Source: Novosphingobium meiothermophilum
GTDB lineage: Bacteria; Pseudomonadota; Alphaproteobacteria; Sphingomonadales; Sphingomonadaceae
Assembly (NCBI RefSeq): GCF_003171715.1
Contig: NZ_QGHL01000014.1
Location: 1-64,000 of the forward strand
Direction: 5' to 3'
DNA length: 64,000 nucleotides
Position 1 is the first letter of the stretch, and the number at the start of each line of letters is the position of its first letter. Under the pieces are notes generated by a model. It saw only the letters and a program-made list of their open reading frames with translations, was not told where the DNA came from and made no database searches. A program made the translations under genes and the position numbers. Of this stretch, positions 26,210-35,200 are shown in pieces.

Positions 26210-26959
26210 TTAATTTGGGGTTATCAGCCTGACGACCGCCATCAGCCCCGAAAGCGCCAGCAGGAAGCCCACGAAACCGCGCCAGGCCGCATCGCTGACC
26301 TTGCCAAAGGCCATGGCCCCAAGGTGATTGCCCGCCAGAACGGGGCCGAACAGCAGCAGCGCGAAGATTGCCTGACGCCACGTGGCCAGACCCAGCGCGA
26401 GCGCGGAAAGCGTGCTGGCGACCGAGGTGAGGAGGAATACCGTGAGCATCGAGGCGCGTGCCACCTCGCGCGGGATCGGGCGGCGCAGGTAGAAGGGCAC
26501 CACGGGCGGCCCCGGCATTCCGGCAAAACCTGTCAGCAGGCCCGCTGCGGCTCCTGTCAGTCCGGTTTCCACCGCGCCGGGGGCATGGCCCGGACGGGCT
26601 GGCAGGAGAACCATGACAAAGGCCCCGATCGCCACCAGTGCAATGAGCACGCGCGCAAGGCCGGGCGGGGTGGCGAAAAGCAGCAGCAGCCCGGCAGGCG
26701 TCAGCAACACGGCCGCGCCGCCGATCATGCCCGCGCTCTTCTCGCTCTGCCGCCAGACCTTGCGTGCGCCGACAAGGCCGATCAGCAGCGCCAGCATGTT
26801 CGACACGACAACCGCTTCGCCCGGCGGGATCACCAGCGCGATCAGCGGCACCAGCAGGATTGCCATGCCAAAGCCCGCCAGCCCGCGCACGAATGCGGCA
26901 ACGAATGCCGCCAGCGCGCAGAGCGCGAGCGAGAGGAGCGGAAGGCCGAGCGCGGTCAG
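26210..26959 (-). CDS. TauE/SafE family membrane permease
   Basis: About 250 residues if translation starts at the CTG at 26959, or 226 from the GTG at 26890. The longer form is favoured because it supplies the first membrane helix ([18 protein letters not shown]) and the conserved FVRGLAGFG of the family, and because the CTG overlaps the thrS stop as CTGA. Seven to eight hydrophobic helices follow, with the second repeat [14 protein letters not shown]. The family exports or imports sulfonates, sulfite or related anions. It is translationally coupled to thrS; the substrate is unknown. Confidence 0.8.
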   Translation of the reverse strand: MTALGLPLLSLALCALAAFVAAFVRGLAGFGMAILLVPLIALVIPPGEAVVVSNMLALLIGLVGARKVWRQSEKSAGMIGGAAVLLTPAGLLLLFATPPGLARVLIALVAIGAFVMVLLPARPGHAPGAVETGLTGAAAGLLTGFAGMPGPPVVPFYLRRPIPREVARASMLTVFLLTSVASTLSALALGLATWRQAIFALLLFGPVLAGNHLGAMAFGKVSDAAWRGFVGFLLALSGLMAVVRLITPN

Positions 26960-28950
26960 TGGCGCAGATCCGGCGGCGTTGCCTCGCCCTTCAGCAGGGC
27001 GATGGCCTCATCCAGCGGCATGATCTTCTGGTGCTGTTCCCCAAGGATGCGGATGGCAACCGTCCCCTCCTCGGCCTCGCGCTTGCCCACCACCAGCAGG
27101 TAGGGGACCTTCTGAAGCGAGTGTTCGCGCACCTTGTAGTTGATCTTCTCGTTCCGGAGATCGGTTTCCGCGCGGATACCGGCAGCCCTGAGCCGGGCGA
27201 GCGCGTCTTTCGCATAGTCGTCGGCGTCGGAAACGATCGTGGCGACCACGGCCTGGACCGGCGCGAGCCAGACCGGCAGGCGGCCGGCAAAATGCTCGAT
27301 CAGGATGCCGATGAAGCGTTCATAGCTGCCGAAGATCGCACGATGCAGCATGACCGGGCGGTGCTTTTCCCCGTCCTCGCCGATGTAGCTGGCATCGAGC
27401 CTTTCGGGCAGGACGCGGTCCGACTGGATCGTGCCCACCTGCCAGGTGCGCCCGATGGCGTCGGTCAGGTGCCATTCCAGCTTGGGCGCATAGAACGCGC
27501 CTTCGCCGGGCAACTCCTCCCAGCCATAGTCCGCCGTGGCAAGACCGGCGCGCACCACCGCATCGCGCAGTTCGCTTTCGGCCTTGTCCCACATTTCCTC
27601 GGTGCCGAAGCGCTTTTCCGGGCGCAGCGCCAGCTTGATCGCATAGGTAAAGCCGAAATCCCTGTAGATGCGGTCGGCCAGTTCGCAGAACGCCTGCACT
27701 TCGGCCACGATCTGGTCCTCGCGGCAGAAGATGTGGGCATCGTCCTGCGTGAACTGGCGCACGCGCATCAGCCCGTGCAGCGCGCCATGGGGTTCGTTGC
27801 GGTGGCAGCAGCCATTTTCATACAGGCGCAGCGGCAGATCGCGGTAGGACTTGATGCCCTGCCGGAAGATCAGGACGTGCGCCGGGCAGTTCATCGGCTT
27901 CAACGCCATCCAGTCGGCATCGTTCGAAACGATCGGGCCCTCGTCATCGACATTGGGCACTTCGTCGGGGATGACGAACATGTTCTCGCGGTATTTGCCC
28001 CAGTGGCCGGATTGCTCCCACTGGCGCGCGTCCATCACCTGCGGGGTCTTGACCTCGCGGTAGCCCGCGCCATCGATCGCGCGGCGCATGTAGGCTTCCA
28101 GTTCGCGCCAGATGAGATAGCCCTTGGGGTGCCAGAACACGCTGCCATGGGCTTCCTGCTGAAGGTGGAACAGGTCCATTTCCTGCCCCAGCTTGCGATG
28201 ATCGCGCTTTGCTGCTTCCTCAAGCCGGGTCAGGTGCGCATCAAGCTGCTTCTTGTTGAGCCAGCCGGTGCCATAGATGCGCGAAAGCATGGCGTTCTTC
28301 TGGTCGCCGCGCCAGTAGGCACCCGACACGCGCGTCAGCTTGAACCCTTGCGGATCAAGCTTGCCGGTGGAGGGCAGATGCGGGCCGCGGCACATGTCGA
28401 GCCAGTCATCCCCGCTCCAGTAAACCGTCAGTTCCTCGCCTTCGGGCAGTTCAGCGGCCCATTCGGCCTTGAAGCTTTCGCCCTGCTGCTTCCAGCGGCT
28501 GATAAGCTGCTCGCGGCTCCACACCTCGCGGCGCAGCGGCTTGTTGGCGGCGATGATGCGGCGCATTTCCGCCTCGATCGCGGGCAGATCCTCGTCGGTA
28601 AACGGGCGCTCTGCCGGGGCGAAATCATAGTAGAAGCCGTCGTCCGTGCTGGGGCCGAAGGTGATCTGCGTGCCGGGAAACAGCGCCTGCACCGCCTCTG
28701 CCAGAACATGCGCGTAATCGTGCCGGGCAAGATCAAGCGCCTCGGCCTCGTCCTTGGCGGTAATGAGCGCCAGCGCCGAATCCGTGGTGAGCGGGCGGGT
28801 GAGATCGACCAGTTCGCCATCCACCTTTGCCGCCAGCGCCGCCTTGGCAAGGCCGGGTCCGATGGCGGCGGCAATATCCGCAGGCGTGGTGCCGGGGGCA
28901 ACCTCGCGGAGCGAGCCATCGGGCAGGGTGATCTTCAGCAGTTCGGACAT
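26956..28950 (-). CDS. thrS: Threonyl-tRNA synthetase
   Basis: 664 residues from the ATG at 28950, with an AGAGA site; the open frame upstream is not conserved. Domains in order: TGS (residues 1-65), editing/SAD domain with [10 protein letters not shown], catalytic class II core with motif 2 region [20 protein letters not shown] and the zinc ligand cysteine in MNCPAHV, and the anticodon-binding domain ending near 655. It charges tRNA-Thr and clears mischarged serine. No E. coli-type operator hairpin mimicking the tRNA anticodon is obvious in the leader. Confidence 0.97.
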   Translation of the reverse strand: MSELLKITLPDGSLREVAPGTTPADIAAAIGPGLAKAALAAKVDGELVDLTRPLTTDSALALITAKDEAEALDLARHDYAHVLAEAVQALFPGTQITFGPSTDDGFYYDFAPAERPFTDEDLPAIEAEMRRIIAANKPLRREVWSREQLISRWKQQGESFKAEWAAELPEGEELTVYWSGDDWLDMCRGPHLPSTGKLDPQGFKLTRVSGAYWRGDQKNAMLSRIYGTGWLNKKQLDAHLTRLEEAAKRDHRKLGQEMDLFHLQQEAHGSVFWHPKGYLIWRELEAYMRRAIDGAGYREVKTPQVMDARQWEQSGHWGKYRENMFVIPDEVPNVDDEGPIVSNDADWMALKPMNCPAHVLIFRQGIKSYRDLPLRLYENGCCHRNEPHGALHGLMRVRQFTQDDAHIFCREDQIVAEVQAFCELADRIYRDFGFTYAIKLALRPEKRFGTEEMWDKAESELRDAVVRAGLATADYGWEELPGEGAFYAPKLEWHLTDAIGRTWQVGTIQSDRVLPERLDASYIGEDGEKHRPVMLHRAIFGSYERFIGILIEHFAGRLPVWLAPVQAVVATIVSDADDYAKDALARLRAAGIRAETDLRNEKINYKVREHSLQKVPYLLVVGKREAEEGTVAIRILGEQHQKIMPLDEAIALLKGEATPPDLRH

Positions 28951-29336
28951 CGGGGTCTCTCTACAGCAATCTGGCCAAATCGATCTGGCAAACGCGATTT
29001 TGCCGGTGCCTTGCCACAGGAACAGGGCCGCCGGAAGGGTGCGCATCGGCTAAATCGGATCGGTTCGGGAGGCGATGCGCGAAATCCGCCCGGACCGGGC
29101 GGCGGCATCGCGGCGGGCCTCAGCCCTGCGGCGACCGCCCCCGGCCCGCGGTAGTAGTGCCCGCGTGCCGGGTAACGGCAAAAGTGGCGGCAGGTGTGAT
29201 GCTGGTGCGGTATGCCATTGTCCACGCCTCTAGCCGGGATTTGCGGCGGTGTCATTAGCTGCCACTCCGGATGTCGCGGCGCACTTGCTCCCGCCCTGTG
29301 GCCAGCGCCCTGTTGCCAGCAGAAGGGCGCCGCGCC
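28951..29336. other. Non-coding gap between thrS and a divergent hydrolase gene
   Basis: 386 bases without a supported gene. A GC-rich hairpin lies at 29140-29172: CCCGGC and CGCGG pair with CCGCG and GCCGGG around a 9-base loop, with one mismatch. On the minus strand it would be in the thrS leader. No clear promoter hexamers were found. Confidence 0.45.
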
Positions 29337-30083
29337 ATGACGGCAGGCATGACCGACATTGCCCGCTTCACCCTGCCGTCGGGCCAGCAGATGGCCTATC
29401 GTTTCCACCCCGGCCGATTGCCCGCTCTCGTTTTCCTGCCCGGCTACAAATCGGACATGGCGGGGGGAAAGGCGCAGGCCGTGCTTGCCTGGGCGCAGGC
29501 GCAGGGCCGCGCCTGTCTGCTGCTCGACTATACCGGTTGCGGGCTGAGCGACGGGGACTTTGCCGATGGCCGTCTTTCGCAATGGCGCGACGAGGTGGCG
29601 CTGCTGATCGATCATCTGGCTATCTCGGCGGTGCAGCTTGTCGGGTCGAGCATGGGGGGCTGGCTCATGCTGCTGATCGCGGAAAAGCTGGGCGAGCGGG
29701 TGGATGCCATGGTCGGCATCGCGCCCGCGCCCGATTTCACCGAATGGGGTCTTTCGCCTGCGCAGCGAATCGAACTGGCAGCCGGACGCACGATCTTCGA
29801 GGACAACCCCTATGGCCCGGAGCCGACGCCGACCCATGCCGGGTTCTTCTCCGATGCCGAACGGCACCGGCGGCTTGGTGGCGAGATCGTCTTCGATGGC
29901 CGGGTGCGGCTGCTGCACGGACAGGCCGATGCGGATGTGCCGTGGGAGATATCGCTGCGGCTGGCGCGCGCCCTGCGTTCAGCCGACGTGCAGGTCCATC
30001 TCATCAAGGACGGCGATCACCGGCTTTCGCGGGAAAGCGACATCGCGCTGCTCCTGCGGGAAATCGCCGGGCTGGAAGGATGA
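29337..30083 (+). CDS. Alpha/beta hydrolase
   Basis: 248 residues from the ATG at 29337 (an ATG at 29349 is also possible). Nucleophile elbow GSSMGG, an acid in HGQADADVPW and the histidine in DGDHRLS make a complete catalytic triad. The sequence order resembles ABHD10-type thioesterases and bacterial serine hydrolases. No signal peptide, so cytosolic. It starts a tightly packed plus-strand set with the TPR protein (8 bases away) and the luciferase-like oxidoreductase. Substrate unknown. Confidence 0.88.
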   Translation: MTAGMTDIARFTLPSGQQMAYRFHPGRLPALVFLPGYKSDMAGGKAQAVLAWAQAQGRACLLLDYTGCGLSDGDFADGRLSQWRDEVALLIDHLAISAVQLVGSSMGGWLMLLIAEKLGERVDAMVGIAPAPDFTEWGLSPAQRIELAAGRTIFEDNPYGPEPTPTHAGFFSDAERHRRLGGEIVFDGRVRLLHGQADADVPWEISLRLARALRSADVQVHLIKDGDHRLSRESDIALLLREIAGLEG

Positions 30084-30090
30084 TGCGACC

Positions 30091-31038
30091 ATGATCGATC
30101 TGCCCGTGCCCCAGTTTGCGCAGGAGGTTGTCTTTGTGCAGGCGCAGGAAGTGGCGCTGATGCAGGTTGGCGGCGGCACGATTCCCCGCCGCGAATCCGA
30201 ACTGCCGCTGCCGCACCGGCGCAAGGGCAAGGCCGATCCCGCCGCGGGCTGGAACGGGCAGGGTAAGCCGACGCTGGAACGCCCCGATCTTCCTGAACGC
30301 GATCGTCTGGCCGATTGCCTTGCCAAGGCCGCCAGCAATCCCGATGCCGCCATGGTCGAGGCGCAGGTCTGGCTGGGCGAAGGGCGCAGCGCAGCGCAGC
30401 AGGTGCGGGCCAACCACTGCCTTGGCGTGCTGCGTGCCAATGCCGGCGATTTTGATGCCTCGGCCGATGCCTTTGCCGCGGCAGTGGCAGGCATTCCGGC
30501 CGAGCAGGAAGTGGCGGCGGTGCCGCTCATGGCGATGGCGGGCAATGCTGCGCTTGCGGGCGGCAAGGCGGATGCGGCGCTGGGCTGGTTCGACCGGGCG
30601 CTGGCGGTGAAGGGCTATGCCGACGCGCCCGCGCTGGGGGCGATCCAGATCGACCGGTCGCGCGCGCTGGTGGCGCTGGGCCGCACGGTCGATGCGGCGG
30701 CGGCCCTGCACGAAGCGCACCGGCTGGCGCCCGCCGATGCCGAGGGCTGGCTGCTTTCGGCCACGCTCGCCCGGCGGCAGGGCAGCCTTGCGCTGGCGCA
30801 GCGCGATATCGAGACGGCGGCAGGGCTTGATCCGCGCGATCCGCGCATCGGGCTTGAGGCCGGGGTCATCGCCGTGCTTGCCGGGCGCGACGAGGCAGCG
30901 CGCAAGTCGTGGGAATCCGTGATCGCGATGGACCGGGACGGCGATCTTGCCCGCACCGCGCAGAGCTATCTTGACCAGCTTGGCCCGGTGGCCGACACTG
31001 CGACCCCTGCCGCGAAGGGGGAGAAGTCCGGCTCATGA
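30091..31038 (+). CDS. Tetratricopeptide-repeat protein
   Basis: 315 residues from the ATG at 30091. The first 80 residues are proline-rich and charged; from about residue 90 on, TPR-like helix pairs are visible (ANHCLGVLRANAGDFDASADAF, ALGWFDRALAVKG, AEGWLLSATLARRQGSLALA, RIGLEAGVIAVLAGR). No signal peptide or membrane helix. It sits between a hydrolase and an oxidoreductase whose start overlaps its stop (ATGA), so the three are probably made together. The partner protein is unknown. Confidence 0.8.
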   Translation: MIDLPVPQFAQEVVFVQAQEVALMQVGGGTIPRRESELPLPHRRKGKADPAAGWNGQGKPTLERPDLPERDRLADCLAKAASNPDAAMVEAQVWLGEGRSAAQQVRANHCLGVLRANAGDFDASADAFAAAVAGIPAEQEVAAVPLMAMAGNAALAGGKADAALGWFDRALAVKGYADAPALGAIQIDRSRALVALGRTVDAAAALHEAHRLAPADAEGWLLSATLARRQGSLALAQRDIETAAGLDPRDPRIGLEAGVIAVLAGRDEAARKSWESVIAMDRDGDLARTAQSYLDQLGPVADTATPAAKGEKSGS

Positions 31039-32039
31039 AACTGTCCGTTCTCGATCTGGTCAGCGTGGTCGAGGGCGGCACCGTGCGCGCGGCGCTGGAC
31101 AATGCAGCCGCCGCCGCGCGTCAGGCCGAGGCATGCGGCTACCAGCGCTACTGGGTGGCCGAGCATCACGGCATGGAAGGGCTGGCAGGCGCGGCCACGG
31201 CGGTGGCGCTGGCGCACATCGGGCAGGCCACAACCACCATCCGCATCGGTGCGGGCGGGATCATGCTGCCCAACCACAATCCGCTGGTGATTGCCGAACA
31301 GTTCGGCACGCTGGCAGCGCTTTTTCCGGGGCGGATCGATCTGGGGCTTGGGCGCGCGCCGGGGGCGGACCAGCGCATCGTGCGCGCCCTGCGCAAAGAC
31401 ACGAACCGCGCGGCCGAGGATTTCCCGCAGGACGTGGTGGAACTGCAATTGCAGTTCGCCGGCGATCCGCGCGTTCCCTTGCAGGCCCATCCGGGCAAGG
31501 GGGCGGATGTGGCGATCTGGATTCTTGGGTCGAGCCTCTATGGCGCGCAGCTCGCGGCCATGCTGGGCCTGCCCTATGCCTTCGCCTCGCATTTTGCGCC
31601 CGATCATCTTGATGCGGCGCTGAAGATCTACCGCGAACGGTTTCAGCCTTCGGCGGTGCTCGATGCACCCTATTGCGCGGCGGCGATCAATGTCGTGGCA
31701 GCCGATACCGACGCGGAAGCGCAGTTGATCGCTTCATCGATGGATCAGGCTTTCGTGGCGCTGCGCACCGGCAATCCGGGCAGACTGAAACCGCCCGTGC
31801 CGGGATACCGCGAAAGCCTGCCCGCGCCCGCGCGCGCCATGCTGGAGCATGTGCGGCAGGTAAGCGCCTGCGGATCGGTGACAACCGTGCGGGCGCAGCT
31901 TGCCGCCTTTGCCGCGCGCACCGGCGTGGACGAGGTGATCGTTGCGGGTTCGTTCTTCGATCAGGAGGCCCGGCTGAAGTCTTTGCGGCTTACGGCCGAG
32001 GCTGCGCGGGAACCCGTGGCCGCAAGCGTGGTTTCCTGA
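31035..32039 (+). CDS. LLM-class flavin-dependent oxidoreductase
   Basis: 334 residues of a luciferase-like monooxygenase TIM barrel, in the group-1 (YhbW-like) branch: GYQRYWVAEHHGMEGLAGAA is the signature region, followed by IRIGAGGIMLPNHNPLVIAEQF and LGLGRAPGADQ. These enzymes use reduced FMN or F420; FMN is likely here. The natural substrate cannot be predicted. Its start overlaps the TPR gene stop. Confidence 0.88.
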   Translation: MKLSVLDLVSVVEGGTVRAALDNAAAAARQAEACGYQRYWVAEHHGMEGLAGAATAVALAHIGQATTTIRIGAGGIMLPNHNPLVIAEQFGTLAALFPGRIDLGLGRAPGADQRIVRALRKDTNRAAEDFPQDVVELQLQFAGDPRVPLQAHPGKGADVAIWILGSSLYGAQLAAMLGLPYAFASHFAPDHLDAALKIYRERFQPSAVLDAPYCAAAINVVAADTDAEAQLIASSMDQAFVALRTGNPGRLKPPVPGYRESLPAPARAMLEHVRQVSACGSVTTVRAQLAAFAARTGVDEVIVAGSFFDQEARLKSLRLTAEAAREPVAASVVS

Positions 32040-32185
32040 CGAAATGGCGCAGGCCCTCGCTGCGGCATGATCCGCCGCCAGCACACGCCACAACGGAAGG
32101 GTTAAGCCACAGGCGCCATTGAACCGGACTTGAGCCGCCGACCGGGGTGGATTACCATCTGGAACAATGATACAAGTGCGTATTC

Positions 32186-32191
32186 TATAAT
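32186..32191 (+). promoter_or_regulatory. Consensus -10 box upstream of glutamate dehydrogenase
   Basis: TATAAT, identical to the bacterial consensus, 54 bases before the ATG at 32240, in an AT-rich patch. No good -35 hexamer is at the right spacing, so the promoter may rely on an activator or on flanking bases. Confidence 0.45.
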
Positions 32192-32196
32192 TACAA

Positions 32197-32226
32197 GAGA
32201 GAGCAATATACTCTCTCGCAGGAGAG
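32197..32226 (+). promoter_or_regulatory. Two mutually exclusive leader hairpins before glutamate dehydrogenase
   Basis: GAGAGAG (32197-32203) pairs with CTCTCTC (32211-32217). The same CTCTC (32213-32217) can instead pair with GAGAG (32222-32226) around a GCAG loop, next to the GGAG ribosome-binding site at 32229-32232. The two states compete, a layout typical of translational switches. Confidence 0.5.
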
Positions 32227-32239
32227 CTGGAGAAACGCC

Positions 32240-35200
32240 ATGGCGTCCCCGTCCGCACCCACGCTTGCCCCGTCTGAACCGTCTGCGACGCCGGGGGTGA
32301 ACAGCCTCGACATGCCCGGCGGCGATCTTGCCCACGCCCTGCTCGAACGGTTTTCGGCAGCGCTTCTGCCTGATGAGGCCCGCGATTTCGATGCAGCGCG
32401 CCTTGCCGAGGCGGCACGCTTCACCGCCGCGGCCGCCGCCGTGCGCAAGGCCGCCGAGCCTGCCATCGTCATCGAAAGCGTGAGCGCTGCCCGCGGGGCC
32501 GAGCGGCATCTGCGCATCGCCATCATCAACGATGACATGCCGTTCCTTGTCGATTCGGTCACATCGGCGATCACCGCGCAGGGGCTGGCGATCGATCGGC
32601 TGGTGCATCCCGTGGCCGCCGTGCGCCGCGATGGCGAGGGGCGGCTGATCGGCCTGCCTGCGGGCGATGCCAGCGGCGAGCGTCGCGAATCGATCATCTA
32701 TCTGGAAACCGAACGCGCCGATGCGCGCCAGCGCCGCGCGCTGGCAGGGGTGCTGTCAGAAGTGCTGGCCGATGTGCGCGCGGCCGTGGCGGACTGGCCG
32801 CTGATGCAGGCAGCCATGCGCGCCGATGCCGACGGACTGGCCGATCCAGAGGGCGCGGCGCTGCTGCGCTGGCTGGCCGACGGGATGCTGACCCAGCTGG
32901 GCAGCGTAACACGGCTGCGCGACGGCGCCAATGAACAGCCGCTGGGCATCTGCCGCGCCAGCGCCCGCAGCCTTCTGGCCGCGCCATCCTATGAGCGCGC
33001 GTTCGAGTGGTTCGACAGCGGCAAGGGGCGCGCGCCGCTGATCGTCAAGGCCAACCGCATTGCCAACGTTCACCGGCGCGTGCCGCTTGACCTGTTCATC
33101 GTGCCGCGCATCGAGAACGGCAAGGTTGCCGCGCTCAGCGTCCATGCGGGGGTGTGGACCAGCGCCGCACTGGCGGCCGCGCCCGACCGCGTGCCGCGCC
33201 TGCGCACCCAGCTTGCCGAGTTGATGGACCGGTTCGGCTTTGCGCCCAAGGGCCATGCCGGAAAGGCGCTGGTCCATGCCATGACCGCGCTGCCGCATGA
33301 TCTTCTCATCAGCTTTGCCGAAGCCGATCTGGAGCGCGTTGTGACAGCCACGATGAGCCTCGTGGACCGCCCGCGCCCGCGTCTTGCGCTGGTCGAGGCG
33401 CCTCTTGCGCGGCACCTCTTCGCATTCGTCTGGCTGCCGCGCGATCTGCTTTCGACACAGGTGCGCCTGTCGATCCAGGCGATGCTGGAAAGCGCCGCCG
33501 GGGCGCAGGTGATCGACTGGGCCTTGCAGGTGGAAGGCAGCACGCTGGCCATGCTGCGCTTCGTGCTCGACGTGCGCGAACAGTCCGATGCGGGCGCTGA
33601 CGAGGACGCCCTCGACCAGCAGTTGCAGGGTCTGGTGCGCGGCTGGGCCGGGGCGGTGGAAGCCGAACTGGCAAAGGCTGAGGAACCGGCGCGCGCGGCG
33701 GCGCTGGCGGCGCGCTATGCCGATGCCTTTCCGCTGGCGTTCCGCAATGCGTCCGGGCCGGAAGAAGCCGCAAGCGACATCCGCGTGCTGCGGACCTTGG
33801 CCGGATCGAAAGCCCCGCGCCGTGCCGCGCGCCTGCACCGCCATGCCGGGGAAGAAGCGCTGCGCCTCAAGCTCTACCAGCGCGAAGGCGCGATCGTGCT
33901 TTCGGATGCAGTGCCGGTTCTGGAAAACTTCGGCTTCCGCGTGCTGGAAGAAGTGCCGACCCCGCTGGCGGGCGGCAAGCTGGGCTATATCCATGATTTC
34001 ATCGTGGCCCATCCGGCAGGCAGCACGGTGGACGAACTTCTGGCGCGGGCAGCCTCGATCGAAGCCTCGCTGGCGGCCGTGCTCAATGGTGCGGCGGAAG
34101 ACGATGCCTTCAACCGCCTGATCGTGGCAATCGGACTTACCGCGACCGAGGCGAACTGGCTGCGCGCGTTCTACCGCTATCTGCGGCAGGCGGGCATGAC
34201 CTTCGGCATCCCCACTGTGGTCGATGCGCTGAGGTCTGCCCCGGCCGTAACGCGCGGCCTGATCGATGCCTTTTCCGCGCGCCATGATCCGGCCTTTGCC
34301 GGAGACCGCGAAGAGGCTTTTGCCGCCGCCGAAGAGCGGATCAGGACCGGTCTTGCCGCAGTGGCCGCGATCAACGATGATCGACTCCTGCGCGCCTTCC
34401 GTGCGCTGGTGGGGGCGATCCTGCGCACCAATGCCTTTGCGCCTGCGGCAGCCGAGGCGCTGGCCTTCAAGATCGATTCCGCACAGGTGCCCGGCCTGCC
34501 CAAGCCGCTGCCGTGGCGGGAAATCTTCGTCTATTCGCCGCGCGTGGAGGGCATCCACCTGCGCGCCGGGGCCGTGGCACGCGGGGGGCTGCGCTGGTCG
34601 GACCGGCGCGACGATTTCCGCACCGAAATCCTTGGCCTGATGAAGGCGCAGCGCGTGAAGAACGCGGTGATCGTGCCCACGGGCGCAAAGGGCGGTTTCT
34701 ATCCAAAGCAGTTGCCCGATCCGGTGCGCGACCGCGAAGGCTGGCTGGCGGAAGGCAAGGCCAGCTATCAGGTGTTCATCCGCACGCTGCTGTCGCTGAC
34801 CGACAACATCGTTGGCGGCAGGGTTGTGCATCCGGCAGGCGTGGTGGTGCGCGATGGGGAAGACCCCTATTTCGTCGTGGCCGCCGACAAGGGCACGGCA
34901 ACCTTCTCCGACGTGGCCAATGCCATTGCCCAAAGCCGCGATTTCTGGCTCGATGATGCCTTCGCCAGCGGTGGCTCCAATGGCTATGACCACAAGGCCA
35001 TGGGCATCACCGCACGGGGTGCGTGGCTTTCGGTGCGGCGCCACTTCCTTGAGATGGGCGTCGATGTCCAGACCGATCCGGTGCGCGTGGCGGGCTGCGG
35101 CGACATGTCGGGCGACGTGTTCGGCAACGGGATGCTGCTTTCGCGGACGATCAAGCTGGTTGCGGCTTTCGATCACCGGCACGTCTTCCTCGATCCCGAT

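Noticed and set aside
26764-29154. A 796-codon plus-strand frame over thrS
   Set aside because: thrS is unmistakable on the minus strand.
28951-29336. A thrS operator or T-box in the leader
   Set aside because: The one clear hairpin has a loop that does not match a threonine anticodon, and T-boxes are not expected in alphaproteobacteria.
32756-35182. An 808-codon open frame antisense to glutamate dehydrogenase
   Set aside because: Shadow of the conserved sense gene, arginine- and histidine-rich without domain signals.
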